This document shows, piece after piece, positions 1 through 5,577 of a DNA stretch of 6,427 nt; position 1 is the stretch's first letter; every line of letters starts with the position of its first letter. The DNA comes from Candidatus Eiseniibacteriota bacterium. Its GTDB lineage: Bacteria > Joyebacterota > Joyebacteria > Joyebacterales > Joyebacteraceae. The position numbers were made by a program, and so were the translations under genes. The notes beneath the pieces are model-generated. The model was not told where the DNA came from. It worked only from the letters and a program-made list of their open reading frames with translations, and made no database searches. The DNA lies in NCBI GenBank assembly GCA_030609605.1, contig JAUWBY010000135.1:1-6427 (forward strand), in the 5' to 3' direction.

Positions 1-141
1 GCGCAGGCCTACGAGATTGTACTTCAGCTCCGCGGTGAAGCGGGGAAACGGCAGGTCGCGGACCCTGGAATCGGGTTCACGTGCAACTTCGGAGGCTTTG
101 GAAACAACGTCGTATGCCTCACGTTCGCGAGGGAGAACTGA
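1..141 (+). CDS. Thiolase-family protein (acetyl-CoA acetyltransferase-like), C-terminal end only
   Basis: This is the last 46 codons of a gene that enters from the left edge, read in frame 1 and stopping at TGA 139-141. The residues EIVLQLRGEAGKRQV, followed by a glycine-rich GGFGNN segment, match the C-terminal domain of the non-decarboxylating SCP2/archaeal type of thiolase, which makes or cleaves beta-ketoacyl-CoA thioesters in the cytoplasm. In many relatives a His-Asn-x-Gly-Gly motif sits near the end. Here the same place reads Cys-Asn-Phe-Gly-Gly, with the Cys codon at 82-84. The next gene starts two bases after the stop and encodes a DUF35-type protein, the usual partner of this thiolase class, which supports the call. 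The nucleophilic cysteine and most of the fold lie outside the window, so the substrate and exact reaction cannot be judged. It could be a thiolase-like condensing enzyme rather than a true acetyltransferase. Confidence 0.82.
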   Translation, partial: AQAYEIVLQLRGEAGKRQVADPGIGFTCNFGGFGNNVVCLTFAREN

Positions 142-143
142 GA

Positions 144-491
144 ATGAAGCGAGATATCTACGCTTACAGGTGCAGGAAGTGCGGGCATCTTCACTATCCG
201 TACCGCATGGTCTGCGCCAAGTGCGGTGAGAATGAGCACAACGAATTCGATCCGGAGCCGCTGCCGAAAGCGGGCACGCTGCTCACGTTCACCGAGCTCT
301 ACGCGCTTCCAGGGGATTTCGAGGTGCCGACGCTCGGGCTCGGTATCGTCGAACTCGAAAACGGGATCCGGATCACGGGACAGCTCCGCATAGACGAGCC
401 CGCGAGCGGGATGAAGGTGATAGGAGAGGTCGAGGTCGTCAGGAGCGAGGAGTACGAGAAGTACTACGGGATGGTATTCTGCGAGGCGTAG
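144..491 (+). CDS. Zn-ribbon / OB-fold (DUF35-type) thiolase partner protein
   Basis: A 115-residue cytoplasmic protein. Residues 8-28 form a rubredoxin-like zinc ribbon with two CxxC knuckles (Cys10, Cys13, Cys24, Cys27). The rest, about residues 38-115, is a beta-rich segment of the OB-fold type ending in a short FCEA tail. This order and size match the DUF35 family, whose members bind CoA thioesters next to thiolase or HMG-CoA synthase and shuttle intermediates between active sites. That function comes from family knowledge; the ribbon cysteines are seen directly. ATG 144 was chosen because the zinc ribbon begins right after it and GAGGGAG at 129-135 lies eight bases upstream. A longer in-frame opening at 81 would run back through the thiolase and is rejected. 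The gene follows the thiolase stop by two bases, so the two are almost surely co-transcribed and probably form one complex. Confidence 0.9.
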   Translation: MKRDIYAYRCRKCGHLHYPYRMVCAKCGENEHNEFDPEPLPKAGTLLTFTELYALPGDFEVPTLGLGIVELENGIRITGQLRIDEPASGMKVIGEVEVVRSEEYEKYYGMVFCEA

Positions 492-559
492 GGGACGGCG
501 GCTTGAGCTACTCGCTACCCTGGGCGCCGTGCGTGTGCTTGAACGATTCGCCGCAGTTC

Positions 560-565
560 GAAGGG
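560..565 (+). promoter_or_regulatory. Ribosome binding site deciding the DUF2877 start
   Basis: GAAGGG lies seven bases before ATG 573. This favours ATG 573 over the in-frame TTG at 567, which would leave almost no spacing, and over the later ATG 591, which has only a weak purine stretch before it. Confidence 0.6.
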
Positions 566-572
566 ATTGGTC

Positions 573-1622
573 ATGGTCGTGCCGCGTGAGATGATCGAAA
601 TCGTGAGCTTCGGTGACCTGGTAGAGAGCGGGTCCTACCGTGTTCACTCGCGCTTCGCACGTGTGGTCAACATGACGGACCATGGCAGGTTCGTCTCGCT
701 TGTCACTCCGAGCGTAGATGCCGGACCTCTGAACATCGTCGTGCGCGGGGTCGATCTGTCCGGCGTCGGGAGTCTCACGATAGCGACGGGCGCGGCGACG
801 CCCGGCGGCGGAGCGACCACCCCCGATGGTGGCGAGGTCTCCCTCCGCCCCGGCTGGACGATAACCCTCGATGGTCGTCGCATTCCTCTCGAGGGCGGGC
901 GTGTCTACAAATCAGTTCTCGATTTCCAGCCACACAGTCTCCCTCTCTTCACAAAGAACCTCAGCACTCTCGGGCTTCTCCTCGCCGAGCAGGCGCCGGA
1001 GAAGAGTCTGGCATTCCTGCTCGACTCCCGGAGGCTCGTGGAGTTCAGGGACGGGTTCGAGCGTGCCGTTGTCGACCACATCGGGCACTCCGTTCGTGAT
1101 ATCCTCCACGGGAACACGCTCCGGGGAGTGGGGCGGCTCAAGGGTTGCGGTTTCGGACTCACACCGTCCGGCGACGACTTCATAGTGGGGTTGCTCATCG
1201 CTACACACGTTCTTGAGAGATCGGCGTACGTTGGGTCACGGCCGGTGGTTGCCCCCGGCGCATCATCAAGACGAGGCGCCGCCGGATCCGTGTCCGGGCG
1301 TGATCTCACACTTCTCCGTACACGCATCCTCGAGACTGCAAGGAGCGGGAACGTTCTGTCCGACACGTTCCTCTATCTCGCCGAAGGCGGGTTCCTCACG
1401 GAGGGCATCAAGAATCTGGTGGCGGCGCTTTCGTTCGGCTCATCCAGGGACGTGAGGAGGTGTGCGGAGCATCTCTTCGCAGTCGGGGCGACGTCCGGCG
1501 CCGATACCGCGGTAGGTCTTCAGATGACGCTCATGTCCTGGCCGGCTCGTTCCTCGGGGGCGACCGTTGGGCGCGTGACGGGCACCAGCGTTCAGGACGA
1601 TAGGGAGGCACAATGGTCGTAG
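573..1622 (+). CDS. allH: DUF2877 protein, AllH (YlbF)-like carbamoyltransferase subunit
   Basis: A 349-residue protein with no signal peptide or membrane segment. The two conserved glycine-rich signatures of DUF2877 are visible: GLTPSGDDF at residues 195-203 and GATSGADTA at 305-313. The E. coli relative YlbF/AllH (about 270 residues) is needed, with FdrA and YlbE, for oxamate carbamoyltransferase, which turns oxalurate plus phosphate into oxamate and carbamoyl phosphate. The two following genes encode the other two subunit families, so a role in a similar cytoplasmic complex is a strong inference, although the substrate may differ. The protein is longer than usual because of a Gly/Ala/Thr/Pro stretch near residues 73-88, a Ser/Arg/Gly-rich insert near 219-245, and a polar tail after about residue 325. 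The end overlaps the fdrA start by 10 bases, suggesting translational coupling. The symbol is by family and context, not proven orthology. Confidence 0.85.
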   Translation: MVVPREMIEIVSFGDLVESGSYRVHSRFARVVNMTDHGRFVSLVTPSVDAGPLNIVVRGVDLSGVGSLTIATGAATPGGGATTPDGGEVSLRPGWTITLDGRRIPLEGGRVYKSVLDFQPHSLPLFTKNLSTLGLLLAEQAPEKSLAFLLDSRRLVEFRDGFERAVVDHIGHSVRDILHGNTLRGVGRLKGCGFGLTPSGDDFIVGLLIATHVLERSAYVGSRPVVAPGASSRRGAAGSVSGRDLTLLRTRILETARSGNVLSDTFLYLAEGGFLTEGIKNLVAALSFGSSRDVRRCAEHLFAVGATSGADTAVGLQMTLMSWPARSSGATVGRVTGTSVQDDREAQWS

Positions 1623-3151
1623 TGGGACGCATCAAGAAGGGTGCGTACTTCGATTCGGTCACGCTCATGAACGTGGCGAGAGAACTCTCCCACATGGAGG
1701 GCGTTGCCGACGCAGCCGTTGTCATGGGAACGAACGAGAACCGGGCCATTCTCGCCGCGGCGGATCTCCTGACGCCCGAGTTCGAAGCCTCAGGCGACAC
1801 CGATCTTCTGATAGGCGTGAGAGCCGATACCGACGGAATAGCAGAAGCGGCACTCATTGCCGTCGACCGGCTCCTCGAGAACGTGCAGGGTACCGCCGAC
1901 GACGGTGAGGCATTCGTGCCCAAAAGCCTCGACGGCGCGCTCGATGTTGTTCCGGGCGCAAACCTGGCTCTCATCTCCGTGGCCGGTCGCTACGCCGGCG
2001 ACGTTGCGGCACGGGCGCTCGACCGCGGGCTCCACGTGATGCTTTTCTCAGACAATGTTCCGCTTGAGACTGAGGTGGAACTGAAGGCCCGCGCGCACAG
2101 CCGTGGCCTGCTCGTAATGGGACCCGACTGCGGGACGGCGATCATCAATGGCGTTCCTCTTGGCTTCGCGAATGCCGTCAACCGGGGACCGATTGGGATC
2201 ATAGCAGCATCGGGAACGGGGCTGCAGGAAGTGAGCACGCTCGTCTCGAATCTCGGCTCGGGGATATCTCAGGCGATAGGAACCGGCGGGCACGATGTTG
2301 TGAGCGCTGTCGGCGGCATCACCTTCCTGGATGGCCTTGAGGCGCTCGTCGATGACGCGGAGACTGAGGTGATCGTTCTCGTGTCGAAGCCGCCAGACAG
2401 TGAGGTTCTCGATAGAATCAGGAAGAAACTCGCGAAGATTAGGCAGCCGGTCGTGTCGGTCTTCCTGGGAACTGAGCCTGAAGGTCCGAACGGCTGCCGT
2501 ACGCTCGCGGAGGCGGCGTTTCGCGCGGTGACGGTTGCGCTTGGCAGCGAGCCGGAAGGCGTCAGGGGACTGCTCCTCGGAGGTGATGACCAGGAGAAGG
2601 AAACCGTTGAGAGAATAGTGGGGGAGAGGTCGAGCGGGCAACGCTACGTCCGCGCTCTCATGAGTGGGGGGACGTTCGCATCGGAGGCAGAGATCGTCTT
2701 TGCCGGTATCGGCCTCAATGACGTTCACTCCAATGTGTCGTCCGGTCGTGCGGCGAAGCTCGACGATCCGCTCCGGAGCGTTGCGAACACGATCGTCGAT
2801 CTTGGCTCCGACGAATTCACCGTCGGGCGCCCACATCCGATGATCGACTACTCATTGCGAGTGAAGCGAATCGTGGACGAGGCGAACGATCCGGAGGTAG
2901 CCGTCATACTCTTGGATGTTGTTCTTGGGTACGGCTCCAACCTGGATCCTGCGTCCGAACTCGATGACGCGGTGCGGGAAGCGGTGAGCAAGGTAGCCGT
3001 AGTCTGTTCGATCACAGGGACCGACCGGGATCCTCAGAACCGGCGCGCCGTACGCGATGCTCTTGAAGGGGCCGGGGCCGTCATCGCGGAGTCCAACCTG
3101 TCCGCGTGCAGGATCGCAGGGCTCATTGCCCGGAAGCTGGGGGTGAAGTGA
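1613..3151 (+). CDS. fdrA: FdrA / AllF-like protein of the succinyl-CoA synthetase (acyl-CoA synthetase) fold
   Basis: A 512-residue cytoplasmic protein; E. coli FdrA is about 555 residues. The N-terminus (VGRIKKGAYFDSVTLM) is typical of FdrA. A CoA-binding-like Rossmann region follows and includes MGPDCGT at residues 169-175. Next comes the ligase-like part with GTGLQEVSTLVSNLGSGISQ (201-220) and IGTGGHD (222-228), and later GRPHPMID (405-412), a conserved His-containing motif near the C-terminus. The fold is that of succinyl-CoA synthetase alpha/beta, but the family's assigned reaction in E. coli (as AllF) is oxamate carbamoyl transfer, made together with YlbE and YlbF. GGGAGG at 1603-1608 supports ATG 1613, which lies inside the end of the DUF2877 gene. 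The stop codon shares its last base with the start of the DUF1116 gene. An acyl-CoA ligase role instead of carbamoyl transfer cannot be excluded from sequence alone. Confidence 0.92.
   Translation: MVVVGRIKKGAYFDSVTLMNVARELSHMEGVADAAVVMGTNENRAILAAADLLTPEFEASGDTDLLIGVRADTDGIAEAALIAVDRLLENVQGTADDGEAFVPKSLDGALDVVPGANLALISVAGRYAGDVAARALDRGLHVMLFSDNVPLETEVELKARAHSRGLLVMGPDCGTAIINGVPLGFANAVNRGPIGIIAASGTGLQEVSTLVSNLGSGISQAIGTGGHDVVSAVGGITFLDGLEALVDDAETEVIVLVSKPPDSEVLDRIRKKLAKIRQPVVSVFLGTEPEGPNGCRTLAEAAFRAVTVALGSEPEGVRGLLLGGDDQEKETVERIVGERSSGQRYVRALMSGGTFASEAEIVFAGIGLNDVHSNVSSGRAAKLDDPLRSVANTIVDLGSDEFTVGRPHPMIDYSLRVKRIVDEANDPEVAVILLDVVLGYGSNLDPASELDDAVREAVSKVAVVCSITGTDRDPQNRRAVRDALEGAGAVIAESNLSACRIAGLIARKLGVK
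3139..3146 (+). promoter_or_regulatory. Ribosome binding site deciding the DUF1116 start
   Basis: A run of five G followed by TGA, inside the last fdrA codons, lies about seven bases before ATG 3151. The alternative in-frame ATG 3106 would add 15 residues read from fdrA coding sequence that do not resemble the family, so 3151 is preferred. Confidence 0.5.
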
Positions 3152-4557
3152 TGCCGGTGAGCGATCTTTTCAGACAAGAACTCAGAGTCGTGAACATAGG
3201 TCTCTCCTCATTCAAGGAGAGCCTGGACGAAGTTGGAGCCGCGGCCGTACAGGTTGACTGGCGTCCGCCTATGGATGTATCGGACGAATCGCGGCGCATC
3301 ATAAGAGAGCACGCGGCGCAGATAGAAGTGGCGAACGTGAAGGTCATGGACATAATTCTCCGGGGCATGCCGCAGCTGGTTGGTCTGGCGCGCGCCATCG
3401 ATGTGATCCCAGGGATGAAGCCGAACCTGATCCTCCACGCCGGACCTCCGATAGCGTGGGAGCGGATGTGCGGGCCGATGCGGGGAGCCGTTATCGGGGG
3501 CCTGATCTACGAGGGGAAGGCGACGACGCCGGATGAGGCGGAGGGACTCGCGGCATCGGGTGAGATCGAGTACGCGCCGTGCCACGAGCACAGCACCGTC
3601 GGCCCGATGGCGGGAATTGTGATGCCTTCCATGCCGGTTTTCGTGCTCAAGAACGAAGAGTTCGGTAACGTTGCCTACTGCACGATGAACGAGGGATTGG
3701 GTAAGGTGCTCCGCTACGGCGCTTTTGCCTCCGAGGTCATCGAGAAGCTCCGGTGGATGGACTCGATACTCTATCCGGTGCTCGATGATACGATTGCGAA
3801 CATGGGACCGATCGATCTCAAGAACCTGATGGCGCAGGCGCTCCACATGGGAGACGAGGTCCACAACCGCAACAGAGCCGCGACGTCGCTCCTCTACCGC
3901 GTTCTGGCTCCTGAAATCGTGCGGTCATGCAGCGACAGCAGAGCAGCGGTGGAAGTTCTCGAGTTCATCAACGGAAACGACCACTTCTTTCTGAATCTCT
4001 CGATGCCGGCGTGCAAGGTGACGCTCGATGCTGCGCGCGACGTGCCGGACAGCAGTGTCGTCATCGCGATGACCAGAAATGGAACGGATTTCGGGATCCA
4101 GCTCTCCGGAACGGGAGACGAGTGGTTCGTGGGTCCCGCTGACGTTCCCGACGCGCTCTTCTTCCCGGGCTACACAAGCGAGGATGCCAATCCGGATATC
4201 GGCGACAGTTCGATCACGGAGACGAACGGACTGGGCGGATTCGCCATCGCCGCTTCGCCCGCGATCGTGCAGTTCGTGGGCGGGACGACTTCGGACGCGA
4301 TCCGGTACACGCTCGAGATGTATGAGATCGCCGCGGCTGAGAACACCGTCTACCAGATTCCGTATCTCAACTTCCGCGGGACGCCGACCGGGATCGACGT
4401 GGTCAAGGTCATCACAAAGAACATACTCCCGTTCATCGACACGGGAGTCGCACACCGCGAACCCGGCGTCGGGCAGGTCGGCGCGGGAGTCCTGACCGCG
4501 TCGGAGGAGCCGTTCAAGAGAGCGTTCGAAGGATTGGCCGCGCGGCTGGCGAAATAG
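3151..4557 (+). CDS. allG: DUF1116 protein, AllG (YlbE)-like carbamoyltransferase subunit
   Basis: A 468-residue cytoplasmic protein with several DUF1116 hallmarks in order: an N-terminal VDWRPP, GPPIAWERMCGPMRG (residues 98-112), PCHEHSTVGPMAG (143-155), a long helical segment with HMGDEVHNRNRA (232-243), a NGTDFGI segment (310-316) and NGLGGFA (359-365). The conserved His, Asn, Arg and Gly-rich motifs are likely to line the active site, but no catalytic residue has been assigned from this sequence. In E. coli the relative YlbE/AllG works with FdrA and YlbF in oxamate carbamoyltransferase, releasing carbamoyl phosphate that carbamate kinase can use to make ATP. Start ATG 3151 overlaps the fdrA TGA by one base (TGATG), a classic stop-start coupling that would favour equal subunit production. 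The protein is somewhat longer than the roughly 420-residue E. coli protein. The family assignment is firm; the substrate is inferred. Confidence 0.92.
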   Translation: MPVSDLFRQELRVVNIGLSSFKESLDEVGAAAVQVDWRPPMDVSDESRRIIREHAAQIEVANVKVMDIILRGMPQLVGLARAIDVIPGMKPNLILHAGPPIAWERMCGPMRGAVIGGLIYEGKATTPDEAEGLAASGEIEYAPCHEHSTVGPMAGIVMPSMPVFVLKNEEFGNVAYCTMNEGLGKVLRYGAFASEVIEKLRWMDSILYPVLDDTIANMGPIDLKNLMAQALHMGDEVHNRNRAATSLLYRVLAPEIVRSCSDSRAAVEVLEFINGNDHFFLNLSMPACKVTLDAARDVPDSSVVIAMTRNGTDFGIQLSGTGDEWFVGPADVPDALFFPGYTSEDANPDIGDSSITETNGLGGFAIAASPAIVQFVGGTTSDAIRYTLEMYEIAAAENTVYQIPYLNFRGTPTGIDVVKVITKNILPFIDTGVAHREPGVGQVGAGVLTASEEPFKRAFEGLAARLAK

Positions 4558-4640
4558 AAGAAGACAGTTCAGAGAGAGCGCAACCTTGATACAGGAAGCA
4601 CGCTGAGTCAGGAGAAGCGATCATCCAGGGAGGGTACGAC

Positions 4641-5459
4641 ATGAACACCAAGAAGTTCCTCGAGTTCATGGACGATGTCAGGGTCTACGATCTCACGCAG
4701 CGGCTGTCGATCCACACACCACCGTGGCCGAGCTACATGCCTCTCGGCATCCAGTACTTCAAACGGATAGCGGGCGCGCACATGGGGCAGGGCGCGAACG
4801 GCCAGATCATCACGACGAGCAATCACGTCGGCACCCACATGGACGGCGAGATCCACTTCCACCCGAGCGGACGCACGATCGGCGATGTGCCGCTCGGCGA
4901 GTGGATCGGCCCCGGTGTCGTCGTCGACATCTCGGACTCCGTCGAGGACTACAGTCTCTACTCGCCCAAGATGATCACGGATCGCGTCGATGTCAGGAAG
5001 GGCGACATACTCATTATCAATACCGGCTATCACAAGTACGCATGGGATCAGAAGCGCTCCGATGAGATCCGCTACTTCGTGAAGCACCCGGGGCCCGACC
5101 CCGAGTTTCACAAGTGGGCGCTCAAGATGAACCTCAAGTGGATCGGTGTCGATTGCGGAAGCGCCGACCACCCGATGAACACGATCATCAAGGACTGGCA
5201 CCCCGGTCTTTTCACAAAGGCTGAGGCGAAACTTCAGAAGGACTATGGCAAGAGCTGGGACGAGATGTTCCCGCCGGACATCTACTATCAGGTGATGCAT
5301 CTCAAGCTCTTCCCGAAGGGACTCGTCCACGCGGAAAACCTCGGCGGAGAGATCGACAAGATCAAGAACGAGCGTTGCTGGATAGGGTGCTTCCCGCTCC
5401 GTGGGATCGAGCTCGAGTCGTCGATGTGTCGCATCGTAGCGATGTTGCCACCGAAGTAG
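4641..5459 (+). CDS. Cyclase-family metal-dependent hydrolase (kynurenine formamidase / isatin hydrolase-like)
   Basis: A 272-residue protein of the cyclase superfamily, whose members use a divalent metal, often zinc or manganese, to hydrolyse amide or lactam bonds. The signature HxGTHxDxxxHF is complete at residues 62-73: His62, His66 and Asp68 are the expected metal ligands. Other conserved features are DCGSADHP (171-178) and HAENLGGEID (230-239), whose Glu232 is in the typical catalytic C-terminal motif. It is longer than bacterial kynurenine formamidases (about 210 residues) because of an enlarged middle part at roughly 130-225, so kynurenine is not an obvious substrate. AGGGAGGG at 4627-4634 fits ATG 4641. 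Its position between the FdrA complex genes and a molybdenum hydroxylase subunit suggests opening of an oxidised N-heterocycle, which is inference. The last codons (Met-Leu-Pro-Pro-Lys-stop) are supplied by the first unit of a tandem repeat array. Confidence 0.9.
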   Translation: MNTKKFLEFMDDVRVYDLTQRLSIHTPPWPSYMPLGIQYFKRIAGAHMGQGANGQIITTSNHVGTHMDGEIHFHPSGRTIGDVPLGEWIGPGVVVDISDSVEDYSLYSPKMITDRVDVRKGDILIINTGYHKYAWDQKRSDEIRYFVKHPGPDPEFHKWALKMNLKWIGVDCGSADHPMNTIIKDWHPGLFTKAEAKLQKDYGKSWDEMFPPDIYYQVMHLKLFPKGLVHAENLGGEIDKIKNERCWIGCFPLRGIELESSMCRIVAMLPPK

Positions 5460-5528
5460 GGCGATGTTGCCACCGAAGTAGGGCGATGCTGCCACCGAAG
5501 TGGGGTGATGCTGCCACCGAAGTAACCG
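5441..5528. repeat. Four 22-bp direct tandem repeats overlapping the cyclase stop codon
   Basis: Four head-to-tail units start at 5441, 5463, 5485 and 5507. The shared core is TGCCACCGAAGT, preceded by GATGT or GATGC and, in the first three units, followed by AGGGC or GGGGT. Units 1 and 2 are identical; units 3 and 4 carry T-to-C and other single changes, and unit 4 diverges after the core. A degenerate fifth core (GCAACCGAAGTAG) is at 5541-5553 with irregular spacing. The unit length is not a multiple of three, so the array is not a protein repeat. Unit 1 contains the cyclase stop TAG at 5457-5459. The units are contiguous with no unique spacers, so this is not a CRISPR. A regulatory site array, slippage product, or remnant of a mobile-element end are all possible. 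Confidence 0.93.
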
Positions 5529-5542
5529 GCAGCATGGGCTGC
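5529..5542 (+). other. Small hairpin between repeat array and FAD-subunit gene
   Basis: GCAGC at 5529-5533 and GCTGC at 5538-5542 are perfect inverted arms with a four-base loop. A second pair, CCGGC (5526-5530) and GCCGG (5556-5560), could form an alternative outer stem. There is no T-run after it, so it is not a convincing intrinsic terminator. It lies 23 bases before the ribosome binding site of the next gene and could modulate transcript stability or translation; this is only a possibility. Confidence 0.35.
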
Positions 5543-5565
5543 AACCGAAGTAGCGGCCGGCATGG

Positions 5566-5571
5566 AAGGAG
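5566..5571 (+). promoter_or_regulatory. Ribosome binding site deciding the FAD-subunit start
   Basis: AAGGAG is six bases before ATG 5578. The ATG at 5574 is only two bases away and in a different frame, so 5578 is the start that agrees with both the spacing and the FAD-subunit protein sequence. Confidence 0.7.
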
Positions 5572-5577
5572 CAATGC

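Noticed and set aside
492..572. Possible promoter or terminator in the gap before the DUF2877 gene
   Set aside because: TTGAGC at 503-508 and TTGAAC at 539-544 have no matching -10 box at normal spacing. The only inverted pair is a weak GAAC/GTTC (541-544, 556-559) without a T-run. Nothing is supportable.
24..683. 219-codon open frame on the minus strand
   Set aside because: It is antisense to the thiolase tail, the zinc-ribbon protein and the DUF2877 start. No recognisable motif; a shadow frame.
2048..2836. 262-codon open frame on the minus strand
   Set aside because: It lies entirely within fdrA in antisense, and the + strand protein is conserved across the same span.
3106..3150. N-terminal extension of the DUF1116 protein from ATG 3106
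   Set aside because: The 15 extra residues are fdrA codons read in another frame and do not resemble the family. ATG 3151 has stop-start coupling and a suitable upstream G-rich site.
4558..4640. Possible promoter in the gap before the cyclase gene
   Set aside because: TTGATA at 4586-4591 resembles a -35 box but no -10-like sequence lies 16-18 bases downstream. No stem followed by a T-run is present, so neither a promoter nor a terminator is called.
5441..5528. Repeat array as a CRISPR
   Set aside because: The 22-bp units are directly contiguous, with no unique spacers, and there is no cas gene in the window.
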